DNA from: Pinus tabuliformis
Lineage: Eukaryota; Streptophyta; Pinopsida; Pinales; Pinaceae
NCBI GenBank assembly: GCA_031772625.1
Contig: CM062808.1
Coordinates: 471,817,655 to 471,881,654 of the forward strand
Reading direction: 5' to 3'
DNA length: 64,000 bases
Shown here: positions 1 through 10,858 of the stretch, piece by piece
Numbering within the stretch: position 1 is the first letter of the stretch
Layout of the letters: the number at the start of each line of letters is the position of its first letter
The notes under the pieces: generated by a model
What the model was told of the DNA's origin: nothing
The model's database searches: none
The model's input: the letters and a program-made list of their open reading frames with translations, nothing else
Position numbers and translations under genes: made by a program

Positions 1-765
1 TGGGCCGAGGCGATGCCTACATTTTCGGCAGACGGAAAAATTGTTGTAACTTTCGTATTCAATCATATAATTGCTAGATTCGGTGTTCTTCAAGCTATTA
101 TTACCGATCATGGAAGTCACTTTTGAAACATCATGATGGCTGAACTGATAGATTAACTTGGCCTGCGTCATGATAGTTCTACTCCATATTACCCATAGGC
201 TAATGGTCTGGTTGAAGCTATCAATAAATTTCTAGTCACTATGATCCAAAGAATCATTGGTATCCATAGGTCAAATTGGCATAACATGTTATTTCTATCA
301 CTTTAGGCATATCGAACCTCAGTGAAAACATCAACTGGTTTCACTCCTTTTCAACTAGTCTACGATTTAGAAGCAGTGTTTCCCATTGAATGTGAAATCT
401 CGTCATTGCAATTAGCAATAGAATTACTCCCAGCCACTTTTGAAGAGGAGAAATTTTTTTTGTACTTAGCTCGGCTAGATGAGAATCGACGCAATGCTGC
501 ATTAGCAATCGAGACTCATGCGAAATAGATAAAAGCTCCGTACGACCGAAATGTTACACCTTGTAATTTTTCAGAGGGAGACCTAGTTTTACTATATGAT
601 CAAGCAAATGATAAGCTAGGGGCTGGAAAATTTGTACTTATGTGGCATGGTCCTTATATTGTTAAGCGAAAGCTGGCAAAAGGGGCCTATGAATTGGTAG
701 ATTTTGATGGTGTCTCTTTGGGTAAACCCAGAAATGGGTTTTACCTGAAGAGATATCATGCTTAA
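1..765 (+). pseudogene. E1: Ty3/gypsy integrase, C-terminal half with GPY-like tail
   Basis: This is the end of a gypsy polyprotein cut by the window edge. Integrase inserts the element cDNA into the genome. Frame 1 shows the second catalytic Asp in ITDHGSHF (codon at 106) and the catalytic Glu in ANGLVEAINK (codon at 214). It continues through FQLVYDLEAVFP to the tail motif WHGPYIVKR and ends LKRYHA at TAA 763. The frame has stops at 124 (TGA), in the codons after ELID, inside YYP-ANG and before AYRTS, so this copy is dead. The first catalytic Asp lies outside the window. The fragment at 9253-9402 belongs to a related element. Family assignment is firm; the Tat-like lineage is inferred from the RNase H and antisense gene that follow. 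Confidence 0.9.
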
Positions 766-860
766 ATTTTGGTGTGGAGATTTTTTTGTTAGATTAGTTT
801 CTTTATAGCTAGTGTGTCTTAGTTTAGAAAAGTGGGCCTAGTTTAGAGAGTGCTTTTATC

Positions 861-900
861 ATTATTCCTGCTTATCTTGATTTTACTCTTGATATTGCAG
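861..900 (+). promoter_or_regulatory. Candidate 3' splice acceptor before the E1 RNase H ORF
   Basis: A T/C-rich run ends in TTGATATTGCAG, and the ATG of the RNase H ORF follows at once. This is the pattern of a plant intron end. No partner donor can be fixed by eye, so the intron itself is an inference. Confidence 0.4.
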
Positions 901-1320
901 ATGTTGATGTCTCTTCAAACATACATTGGTTTTGCTGATGGTGCTTGTCGTAGTACACGGAACATTTATTCCGTAGCTTGGGTTATCTATTCACCCTCTA
1001 ATGAGTTAGTATCTACGCATGGGATAAGCCTCGGTCAAACAACGAATAACATTGCAAAGTATAGTGCAGTGATTGAGTTATTATCTGAATCCATCTTATT
1101 TGGGATTCGGAGTTTGATTGTTAGGTTAGATTCTGAACTCGTTGTATTACAACATAACAGGGTTTATGCCATCAGAAATCTAGTATTATTAAGATTATTT
1201 TTTAGAGTTCGTCTCTTGGACCATGAATTTGATTACATTGAATATCAGCATATTCCAAGACATTTAAATACATTAGCAGATGTAGTTGCTTCTCGTATGA
1301 TAAATAGACATTTGCAATAA
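901..1320 (+). CDS. E1: archaeal-type RNase H domain encoded downstream of integrase
   Basis: A 139-codon ORF starts at ATG 901, 135 bp after the integrase stop. It reads as an RNase H fold, the activity that removes RNA from RNA-DNA hybrids in reverse transcription. Visible motifs are YIGFADGACR (first catalytic Asp), NNIAKYSAVIELL, VRLDSELVV (Asp) and HIPRHLNTLADVVA (His and last Asp). The usual AEY motif reads AKY, so the catalytic Glu appears replaced by Lys, a one-base change; the enzyme is probably inactive. A pyrimidine-rich stretch ending TTGATATTGCAG lies directly before ATG 901 and looks like a 3' splice site, so expression from a spliced transcript is plausible. A second RNase H is known in Tat-lineage gypsy elements, usually between the RT-linked RNase H and integrase; here it lies after integrase. 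Confidence 0.8.
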   Translation: MLMSLQTYIGFADGACRSTRNIYSVAWVIYSPSNELVSTHGISLGQTTNNIAKYSAVIELLSESILFGIRSLIVRLDSELVVLQHNRVYAIRNLVLLRLFFRVRLLDHEFDYIEYQHIPRHLNTLADVVASRMINRHLQ

Positions 1321-1492
1321 TCAAAACAATAAATTTAAAAACATTCAATAACATGTTACACAAGATAGCCGGTAATAATGATATATCATAGCATAGAAGA
1401 AGTGTGCCAAAATATACATCGTCTTTGATCATAGGTTGAAAAACACGTTATGATCAGCAAAATGATTTTACAAAAAGACAAAAGCAATCATC

Positions 1493-3110
1493 CTATCCCT
1501 GGTGATGATCACGATAAGAAACCACTTCTCGGGCCACCCTACGAAGGAACCTCCTAAAAGGTCCTGGGACCCCAATCACATATCGATGTAACATAAGTGG
1601 GATATCATTTATGCCATTCTCTGGAATATCTATTGTCAAACGCTCTAGATGATTCTCCAAATTGGTCAGGATCTCTGTAGATTGGTCCTGTGGGGCTGGT
1701 ACTACTATAGCTGGGTGTCTCCTCTCATAAGGCTGGAGAGTGGCTGGTCATCATGGACCCACATCTGCATTTAAAACTTTTTATTGTCAATTTTGGATGA
1801 TTTAAAAAACAAAAAAAAATTAGTTAAAACTTAGAAAGTGTTGAAAATGATTTTACCTGAATCATCCCACTGCTCTCCTGGTGGAAGAATCATGTCTGGG
1901 TCACCGCGATAATCCATCCCGGCATATGGAAAATCCTGAATCACAAAAAGTTGGTTCCTCAACCAATGAAAATACTCAGGCAGAAATCGAACAACCTCTG
2001 AACCCTCCTCAGGGTGACGGGCCATCAAAGCAACCCAACGCATTATCCTAGGCTCTCGAGGAAGACCAACCTCAACAGAAAGCTGCTGTGGGACTAGCAT
2101 AGGGACCCTCTCTAGACAAAAGCTCACAACGATGAAACCATATCCAAAGTTTTTCAGTTGTCTGTTCTTTGCTCTGGTTAGTTGGCCTTTTACATTCGCC
2201 AACACAGCCTCGCACCAGTTGAATATGGTACCTCAATAACAGTCTACAGCCATCTGCATTTGGGATCCAGTAGCTACATGCAATGTTGCACTCCTGCATA
2301 GTCTGGTGACAGTAAATGAAATAACCTTAAGTTAAAGATGGTCGATAGTTTTAATATCGATTCATTTGTACTCTATTTGATCATTGCAAAACTCCAATCG
2401 GAGACTAGCGACAGACTGGCCACTTGGCCTAGTCCCGAAAAGAGATAATCGTTCACCTCTCTTGGGCAAACCAGTCAAGAAATATATGTCCTATAGCTCA
2501 ATTTCAAGCCAGTGGCCACCAATCATGAAACATTGGTCTTGTATATTCCACCTATCTTCTAGCTATTGCAAAAAGTCTACTTGGGCCCTCATGCCTGGGA
2601 TGGCCCTGAACTTAAACAGTCCACATGCTCTCAATGCATCCAATGTGGGTGGATGATTTATTGTAGCAAGATCCACATCCTCATGCTCGTGTTCCCACCA
2701 AATAAGCATTTTGTATGTCCTACAATGCAAAAACGACATATTAGAACAATTTAGTTCAAACATTTTTGGGCAGAAGTAGAGAAATTTGAATTTTTAAAAT
2801 CCATTTCGTGGGGTCCACACCCACTGCTTATAGACAGTTCGTAGGTCCACACATGTCGTAAGCAATAGGTTTGGACCCACGACTTTTTTCTTTGTAGAAA
2901 AAATTCAGGGTCCACAGGGCCTGTGTGTTGCACCTACGGACCCCCGCGAGCGATTTCCTAAACCAATTTCTCCTCTAAAAATCAAAATTAAAGCCTAAAA
3001 ATGAAATGTAAACAGTTGAAATGCAAGATAAGGATGATGTGGATTACCTGGAGCTAACGGTTTTCGATTCCAACAGACGGATTTTCCGCAATATTCACAG
3101 GAATTTTCTT
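1493..3110 (-). pseudogene. E1: antisense spliced gene with plant-mobile-domain-like motif
   Basis: An opposite-strand gene lies between the E1 coding end and its missing 3' LTR. Exon 2 (2719-1857) has THE motifs LDALRACGLFKFRAIPGMRA, then IGGHWLEIEL, DIYFLTGLPKRGERLSLFG, further on KGQLTRAKNRQLKNFGYGF and LLPPGEQWDD-like sequence. This matches the aminotransferase-like plant mobile domain (PMD) family as I know it. An intron at 1775-1856 has donor CAG|GTAAAA and acceptor ATGCAG|AT; the frame continues across it into exon 3 (PYERRHPAIVVPAPQ ... GPFRRFLRRVAREVV) and stops at TAG 1495-1493. An upstream intron 3048-2720 (CCAG|GTAATC to TTGTAG|GAC) joins a short exon reading LLESKTVSS. In-frame stops, for example before LEDRW, DIYF and GTIFNW, show decay. 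Antisense PMD-type ORFs are reported in 3' regions of Tat/Retand elements; I infer this is one. Confidence 0.72.
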
Positions 3111-3149
3111 ACCCAAAAGCTCTCACTTCTCACTCTGAAATCAAAATGG

Positions 3150-4100
3150 TAAAAATGAATTTACAAAAGCCCTTTTTATAAGATTTTTTGAATAGATGAA
3201 TTTTTAATTTATTTATTTTTCACTTTAAAAAGGTAACTTTTTGATACGCTTTTATTTATCTTAAATAGGTATGAGTAATATTTTGAGGTTTTGTGTAGAA
3301 TATTGGATTTTTCGGGGAAAATTGATCATTTTTCAATGAAGAGTACTTTTATCACTTTTTTGGACTCTTTAAAATTTTTTACGAAAAAGCAAAACATTGG
3401 AGTCCTCTTTAAGCTCTTTTCTGACTCGTAAAATATGAAAAGATTGTCAAGGTTTTTCCCTTTTTAACTCGTTAAACGGAATTAAAAGGGTGGTCCACTT
3501 ACAACTCTTTTTTGACCGTATAAACATGAAAAGATCATCGGAATTTTGTCATTTCAAGTTCAATATTGGTTATAAAATGATGTGTCTTCGATCACTTTTT
3601 TACTTTTTTAGATAGAAGCCACTAATTATGAAAATTACTCCTTGATCGTAATGGTAAAGCGGTTCTCTCAAGTATTATTTTATACTTTTTCAGGCTTGAG
3701 GGACACAAATTTACGAAAAAGGACACCCATGGAGTTTTCATAAGTTTTTCTTCTGACTCCTTAAAATTGAAAAACACTGATTTTTTCCTATATTGGACTC
3801 GTTAAAATTTAACAATAAAGGACCTGTTCAATTTTAAATAAAAACGAACCACTCCTTCTTAGGGTTTGAATTTTAAACTAAGTTGGACTCATCCAAAGGA
3901 TGAGCTTATAAACAAGCAAAATTTATCCTCCTCAAGTTTGTCAAAAATAAAGAGGTACTTACTAGAAATGGTGGGGGAAAAGAGAGAAAAATGAACTTGT
4001 TTGTTACACTTTGTGTTTTAGAAAAGCAGTTAACCACTCTTGAACACGACACTTTTGTTCACCTGGGTTGAGAAATCCTTTGCCTAACAGTTAATCAAAC
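3150..4100. other. AT-rich spacer, no gene seen
   Basis: The stretch is A/T-rich with recurring words such as GACTCGTTAAA, ACGAAAAAGGA and AACATGAAAAGATCAT in both senses. It could hold the E1 3' untranslated region or a decayed LTR, but I find no clear LTR ends, primer site or coding frame. Confidence 0.4.
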
Positions 4101-4428
4101 CATATTGAAAGTCTTCAGCCAGCTTCTGGGTATTAGCTTTGGGTCAATTGTCACCAAACCATCTGCAATGTCGTTATGTGTTCAAGAGGTCGAAGGAAAC
4201 ACACCCTCGACCCTTCTCCCTATACATAGATGCAACGATGCAACCTCGACCCTTTCAATTTACACAACCGTGGCCCTACACCTCCAACCTCGACCCTCCA
4301 ACTAGACCCTTGAACCCACAGAGAAATCCTAGAACCTTGGCCTAGAACCTTACCCTACGGAACACAGGGAGGGCTCCTACCTGGCCTGGGATACTCAGCT
4401 TGCTTACTCGACTAGAGACAGGAAGATT

Positions 4429-5691
4429 ACATGGTTGTTACTTACGAGCATTTCGATTGAGAATGATTGGATTAGATTGGATTTTAAACTGATTAGTCTT
4501 CTGAGAGGGCCAACGGACGGAAGCAGCACACATATTGGGGTGGGGCGCTACTACGGACGGTACAGTATGGGAAGGTACGGTACAGGGCCGAGTGAGTGAG
4601 GCACTGAGGGTATACGATAGCCGCTAGTCTTCGGGTTGTCGATGCCAAGAGGTCAGTCCAGTGGTCGCCGATAAGGAAGGAGGTAGTCTTTGACAGAAAG
4701 TGACGAGAGCTGCTAGTCAATGCCAGGTGCCAATGCTGCTACTCCATGCCCCTATTCACTCGATGACAGGTTTAGATGCCGGTGGCGATCCAAGTGTGGG
4801 TGCACTCAATGACAGGTTTCAACCACTAAATGCCAACAGTCGATACAACTGTTGATCATTCCCAGGAAGGAGGTGCCGATTGATTGTTGCCAATGGATAA
4901 CCGTCCGTTGACAATACCCCGGAGCCCATACCCACCGGTATATGCCAGTTGTCGCCGAGTTCAAGGCACAGTTGATAGCAAAGAAAGACAAGTTGATTTA
5001 CCAGTTGAGTGCTTTATAGACTTGCACCCCTCGATTGATACAGGGATGGGCTTGATACACTCTTAGGAGGAAGCCACATAAAGCAACCACATAACTCTGG
5101 ACATATGCATGGTACGACGGTACGGTATGGCACACGGTACGGGAACGAATGGATATCCTACCTGGGATGGACTGCACGGTTGGGCTGGGATACTCGGCTT
5201 GGGTTGGGCTCATGGGCTGCTCCGCTAATCCAATGGGGCTTGGATACTCAGCTGCTTGGCTATTCGACTGGACTAATTGAAGGGGCCTAATCACACAGCT
5301 ACACATAGAGCTGCTAATCGAAGGAGCCTAATCGAAAAGGGGGCCTATTCACTGGGAAGGGGCATTGACGACGGTCTACCGAGAGGGAGGGGCGCACGGA
5401 CGGACGAATGAATGAATGAATGAATGAATGAATGCTTTAGGGTTACCGATCCATACAGAACACAAGGGGCCTATAGCTACTCACTGGGAAGGGGCCTTAT
5501 CCACCACAGGGAGGGCCTTATCACTAGGGCTACTCAATGGGCACTAATCCACAGGGAGGGGCACAGACTACATATACCGAGAAATATGACATTTTACCCA
5601 CCTGAAGACAGTGAAAAGACATGGCTTTTACTTACGAGCAGATACATTGAGTTTAATGGATTGGATTGGATTTTTCACTTATTAGTCTGAT
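4429..5691. repeat. Direct repeat pair of about 75 bp, 1.19 kb apart
   Basis: Copies at about 4429-4503 and 5619-5691 share ACATGG..TTACTTACGAGCA, then GATTGGATT-rich sequence and ATTAGTCT. Similarity is clear but imperfect. No flanking duplication is visible, so the pair could be an old segmental repeat or the ends of a lost insertion. Confidence 0.5.
5407..5434 (+). repeat. (AATG)n microsatellite
   Basis: About six to seven AATG/GAAT units in a row. Confidence 0.9.
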
Positions 5692-5854
5692 GATGCTAGC
5701 CAGAAGGAGCGGCCAGAGGGAATGGATGATTTAGCTTACGTATACAGAACACAAGGTTACTACAACACCTCACATAGAGATATAGCCATACTGATAGACA
5801 TAGATAGAAGTTCTTTTTTGATAGCTGATCATTGTAACCAGGCGGGCATAGTTG

Positions 5855-6030
5855 GGCTTGGATCCTGGGATGGATGGGCTGCTCGGTTGGGCTGCTACTC
5901 AATTGAGCTCATGGTGGGATCCTGCCTTGGGATACTCGACCGGGATACTTGTCCTGGATACTTGGGCTTGGTTTGGCTGCTCGGTTTGAATACTTGGCTC
6001 GGATACTCGGGCTTGGATACCTGGCTTATG
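5855..6030 (+). repeat. Degenerate GGATACT(C/T)GGCTTGG minisatellite
   Basis: The words GGGCTTGGAT, GGATACTCG, GGATACTTG and GGCTGCTCGGTT recur at irregular spacings of about 15-30 bp. Related words occur at 4385-4420 and 5170-5275, which links the parts of this block. Confidence 0.45.
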
Positions 6031-6099
6031 GTGGTCTTGGCTGAAGGTGAAAGGTGAATGGCTTCTGGTTATAGGTGGAAGGCTTATGTCTAATGCGAA

Positions 6100-8950
6100 T
6101 GGCTAATGGTTAATGGCTAAACCCTGTCTCAATCCCTTTCAGAGTACCCTTTGCGTATGATCCCTAACTGGCGAATAAACGTCTTTGAGGGGAAGAAATA
6201 GAGTGCCAGGACCTTACCTTCTAGCTAGCTATTTGAGGGGAAGAAATATAGGGTCAGTCATATCTTCCCGAACCTCAATTTCACCCGGTAAGTAATGACC
6301 TTCTAGCTCAGCAATTACGATCTATAGTGATAGAATGGAGGTGATCCCTTTATGTTCCGATCTTGCAGTAACTCGGCCCTACGACTATCTGTTAGGCCAT
6401 GTCAGTAAACATGCTTATTTGCCTTTTCTCTTTCTGCCCAACCTGTGTTGAGATGGTCCTATGAAACAATTGGAAGTGGGTCCACTCAGTCAAGATCTAG
6501 ATTCAGGTGAGATGATGGCTATTGAATCAGTGAGAATGTTGGCTGGGATACCTGCCTTTGCTTCTCTGTCTTTGCCTCTTATGCTTTTCCCACTCTAGCT
6601 GACCTTGGCCCACCATACTCCTTTATTCATGTTCATAAAGGTTCTTGCCCGGAAGGCTTACCGAAGATGGGTTGCAATGGGGTGGATGGATAGCGGGGGC
6701 ATAACGCAAGACTCATAATTCGATAGCAGAATCAAACAAATCAATTAGGACCAGCATCCGAAGCCAAACAATCAATCATGAGAAAGAAAGGGTTGGGATG
6801 ATCCTTACTGGATTGACCTTTCAGGACCTGGACCTACCTTCCTTTCATAACCTTATTCTCGAAAGTATCTGTAAGTAAGTTATCTAAGGGTTGATCAGGA
6901 CCTTACTACTGGGTGGGCAGGACCTACTGCCTGAAAGGACCGACCCTTCGCTACGCTCGCTCAGGTAAGGAAGGTAGGTAGACTTTTCTCTTTTCCCGAA
7001 CCATATATAAGCTAAGATAAGGGCTTAGGAGATGGGATGGTATGGAGAGTCAAGGACAATCAGTCAGAGAGTGAGTGCTGTTTCTCTGCTACGAGGCTTT
7101 CGCCTAGTCCCGCCAGCCCAGCGTTGTTGGTTGGTTTCAACTTATCTGGGACTCTCGTGCGTGTGAGTTTCCGTGCGGTGCTGTCCCTCACTTTTATTGC
7201 TTCCTTCCCCCTTTCTTTCCCTCCCCCCCCTAATCCCGATATTACGCATTCATTCCGTGCTCCCAATATCATATAGAGAGAGAAAGGCAGGCTGCCCCTG
7301 TTTCGTGCGTGTAGGTGCCGTACATGGGTGGGTAATACTAAAAGGCCATACTGCCCATTAATTCATTTCTGTATGGGCCGTTAGGGAAAGATAGGTGGGA
7401 AGATCATCGCATCGTATATATGATGCTATGCCATAATACTAGTGGTTGATCATCCAACCTATACAATACTGGCTGGTTTTTTCAGACCTGCCACAACCCT
7501 GACACTATCGGGCGGTCGGGCACTATAACTAGAATTGGATCACCGAAACCGATAGGGAGCATGGGACCGATGGCGGGCACCGGGATATTTTCTACGATGA
7601 TTTGGTTGGAAGGTTGGATTTAGCCCCTCAAAGAGCAGAGCAAAGCGAAGGTAAGGCTTGTTGGATCAGGAAGTTAGATGAGGGAAACAAACTATATAGA
7701 TATAAGGGTAGCTGACCTAGTGAAAGGAAGGATATGATAAGCCATCTTGAAACTATTAGAAGGACCTGCCGACAAAGATGGATGCATAAGTAAGTAGTAA
7801 GATTATGTCAGTGAAAGCTAGCATTGGACGATGAAGGGATACTGAGCACACAACAGAATGGTTATGGGGTTAGAGCCTGACGAAGAAAGGTATGGTCCTC
7901 AGGACATGAGCTATGGTGTTGGCCTTTCCTACCTGAGCAAGGACTTAGTCATCCATCTATTCGGGGGAAGGAATTAGAGAAGAGAGGTCACTTAGTTTAG
8001 GTTCTTGTTGCTCAACTTTGGATTGGAAAGGGAAAGTGGGAAGGACCTGACCTACCTTCCTTCCTTTATGGAGCTTCCTTCACTAGATAGGGGGGGAAAT
8101 ACCATGTGGTTTCAGGTGATAGAACGCTAGGAGTCAAGACATACATATGGGCAGGCGGGCGACGAGTCTGATAAGGGGTATTCTTAATGTGAAATCCACT
8201 AGGGCCATGGTATCATTATATCAGGAGGGAGGCAGGGCATTTTCCATTTGGTTAGGGCCGAGCCAGCCAAATTTGATTCAACCGAGCCAGCCAAATCGCG
8301 TTTCATCACTAATTAGCTGAGGAAGGGCTAATGAAATAACCCTCCTACTAGGCTACAGAGAGAGTGCGTTCCATTAAGCCATAATCTCATTATTGGCTTC
8401 ACCCCATTTCCTTTGGTGCCTTAAGGAAGCTCTGCCTGCTTTAGAATGCATAAGATGTAAATAGCGAGAGGGCTTCTCCTGGTCATGGGAAGTCCACCCT
8501 TCGATCAGTGGGACCGCCCGACCACTAAGTTCTTTCAGTAATTCATTATATATGAGATTATGCAATTTCATATAGGCTTAAATAACTGATAGCGGGAGAA
8601 TAAAGTGTCGGGAAAACCTTGCCCTCGGAGGGACAAGCATCTACACACCTTGAATAACTGGTCAATTTAAGAGCGAAAAGGAGAAGCAAGGGACGAGCGA
8701 GTGGTTCTATTTTGGGGCGGGGGCCCCAAAATGGAGGTGGAAAAAAGTGTAAGTTAGTCAATGGATCTGCATGAATCTGGCACTGTACTGGTGAATTCCC
8801 CATCACGAACGTGGCCTTGTACCTGGTTATTTTGAGAGAGTGAACATGGCATTTGCTTGGTGATTGATCAATCAAAAGGGGTACCAAACAATAAGTAAGT
8901 CACATGTAGGGCTAATCGATGGTTGTGTGGCTAAGTGGCATAGATAGGGC
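6100..8950. other. Mitochondrion-like DNA (candidate nuclear insertion), no gene identified
   Basis: The block is GC-richer than the retroelement DNA around it, with the purine/pyrimidine-biased AAGG, CTTCC, GGGAAG texture typical of seed-plant mitochondrial spacers. A TTTGAGGGGAAGAAATA motif repeats at about 6187-6204 and 6231-6248, and an inverted relative (GCCCCTCAAAGAGC) sits near 7623. CCTTCGCTACGCTCGCTCAGG near 6954-6974 and CCTGAGC at 7932-7938 hold Bpu10I sites (CCTNAGC) next to AAGG, recalling the Bpu repeats described from Cycas mitochondria. I recognise no standard mitochondrial gene. The assignment rests on texture and these motifs only. Confidence 0.45.
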
Positions 8951-9086
8951 ATAGGACAGCTAAACAATTGATCAGCGGCTTGTGGTGGATGACTTATGGA
9001 TGCACGTGTGTGGATGCATAGGTTGGGCATAGAATGAATCTAATATAAATGTAGTGGGTAGCCAGCAGCAGTTTAAGAAGTAGCTT

Positions 9087-9255
9087 ACCACCTTTTGTAC
9101 ATTCAAACATCAGTAATTGTACATTCAAACATCTTCTAGCCTTCAAATACTAGTGTTGCATCAATGCCTTCAGATACTAGTGTTACATCAATGCATCGAT
9201 AATAGTAAAGATATGCATCAATAGATTATAGTGAAGCTATGTGCATCGATTATAA
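9087..9255 (+). repeat. Three short tandem duplications in series
   Basis: TTGTACATTCAAACATC occurs twice near 9095 and 9118. A unit like CCTTCAAATACTAGTGTTGC plus ATCAATG occurs twice from about 9140. A GCATCGATTATAGTAAAGA-like unit then occurs about three times to 9255, leading into the integrase fragment. Confidence 0.7.
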
Positions 9256-9402
9256 TAAAGACACTATATGGTAACTTTGCAAATGATGGTAAGACGGTGT
9301 CACTCTTCATATTCAATCATATTATCCCCAGGTTTGGTGTACCCAAAGAGCTTTTCACTAATCATGGTTCTCATTTCCAAAACAAAATGATTATAGAACT
9401 AG
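9253..9402 (+). pseudogene. Gypsy integrase core fragment cut by an (AT)n run
   Basis: About 50 codons read GNFANDGKTVSLFIFNHI, PRFGVPKELFTNHGSHFQ and NKMIIEL, the middle of a gypsy integrase core. The expected TDHGSHF has Asn in place of the catalytic Asp. The similarity stops at the following dinucleotide repeat. It resembles the E1 integrase at 25-150 and is a lone scrap between two organelle-like blocks. Confidence 0.8.

Positions 9403-9494
<92 letters not shown>
9403..9494 (+). repeat. (AT)n microsatellite
   Basis: About 90 bp of alternating A and T with one GA interruption near 9437. It begins exactly where the integrase fragment loses coding similarity. Confidence 0.95.
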
Positions 9495-9495
<1 letters not shown>

Positions 9496-9499
9496 GAAT

Positions 9500-10858
9500 G
9501 ACTAGAAGCCTCTTACTTCTTGGCTTGGTCGGAAATGAAATAAGAAGAAAAGCATAATCTCATATATAATAGGCATGAGATTCAATTTATGAGTGAGGGG
9601 AATAAAGAAATAGAAGGTTATCCCCTGAGCTATGCTCTTTGAGGGGAAAATATGGGGCATAACAACGTATTTCAAGCTAGGTGTAACCACGTCACATATT
9701 CTAAAGTGAGTCTATAAGGGAAGGCTACACGTATTGAAAGCCTTTGAGGTACGGAGTTGCGAGACCAAAGGGAGAGAGAGGGGAATGGGGTAACTTTCTC
9801 TCAGGTAAGATGTGAACGGGGTAAGATTATTGAACAGACGGCTATGATTGAACAGGTCCTTCTATTTCATCTGGTGAATCAATGGGTCAATTGAGGTGGT
9901 ATCACTTACATAATCGTGGCACATATTCGTTTGTATACCTCTTCTTCATTCACCACACATACACGCCCGTAGCACCTCATTTGTAGCAGCACCTAATAAC
10001 CTAGCCCCTCTTGGTAGTTGCACTTCTGGGTAACACCTCTGGGTAGCACCTGTTCGTTATAGCCCCGCTCCTTGGCTCTATCCTCTTGCACGTTATAGCA
10101 AATAAAGGCTCTCAAGCTCAAAGCAATTGTCCAATAGGAAATCATTACTAGAGGGGCATTGACAGCCGAGAGACCATCAGTCCCAGCCGAGAACCAACCC
10201 AACTGGTCAGTCCTAGGAGGTGAAAGAAAGAAAGGAACTCCTATGGTACTAACATTCTCTACTGTGTCCTGACATTCTATCCATAGGTGCTCTAATAGCA
10301 GTATTTTGTTTCATTTTGATACGCGCTAAAAACACCATTACATTACGGAACTTTACGTCATTCACTCTCCACCCGGTCCCACAATTCTCTACAGTATGAG
10401 ATTGGGTTTTGGCGATTCCAATGCTCAATTCAATCTTTAGGATCCAGATCGCATGTTAGATCCTTCATTGGACCATGCGTCATACACACAAATTTCCCTA
10501 TGTCATATTACTTTCTTTTAGGACTCATTGTTGTTCATTTGGTTGGTTGATTGAGTGACGATAGCTTGTATAAGTTCCTATAGTCCCTTGGGCTTATTTA
10601 TCCCAAATTTACGGGTAGCCAACCATAGTGCATATCAATTGCTAGTAGCCCACCTAATCAACTAGCCCAACACCGAGGAAGATATGACCACCTAATCAGA
10701 TATGGATCATCGACTGCCACTTGTAGGGACTCGCTCAATAATAGTTACTAGCTATATGAATACCAGTAGAGAATAGGCTATGTATCAACGTTCAATCTAT
10801 GAATTAGAAACTTTCACTAGTAAGTATGATAGCAAGTGAAGAGATGTGAACTAGTTAG
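9500..10858. other. Mitochondrion-like DNA, continued; one short hydrophobic frame
   Basis: The texture matches 6100-8950. CCCCTGAGC followed by TTTGAGGGGAAAATA near 9622-9652 repeats the motif combination seen there. From about 10269 an open frame without ATG reads DILSIGALIAVFCFILIRAK and ends at TGA near 10399, with a membrane-segment-like stretch. I do not recognise it. No other gene is supported. Confidence 0.4.

Larger units (their letters stand above)
4100..6100. other. GC-richer unique/repeat mixture, possibly organelle-derived
   Basis: Composition shifts to about even GC. The block has many degenerate short words (GGGATACTCGGCTTGG, TACGGTACGG, ACTGGGAAGGGGCC) and a tetranucleotide run near 5407-5434. 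Open frames here are short and overlap on both strands, with no recognisable domain, so I list no gene. Origin is uncertain; it adjoins the more clearly mitochondrion-like block. Confidence 0.35.

Noticed and set aside
7037..7276. 79-codon frame as a possible mitochondrial gene
   Set aside because: Both strands are open over the same bases and the Ser/Pro-rich sequence matches no mitochondrial protein I know.
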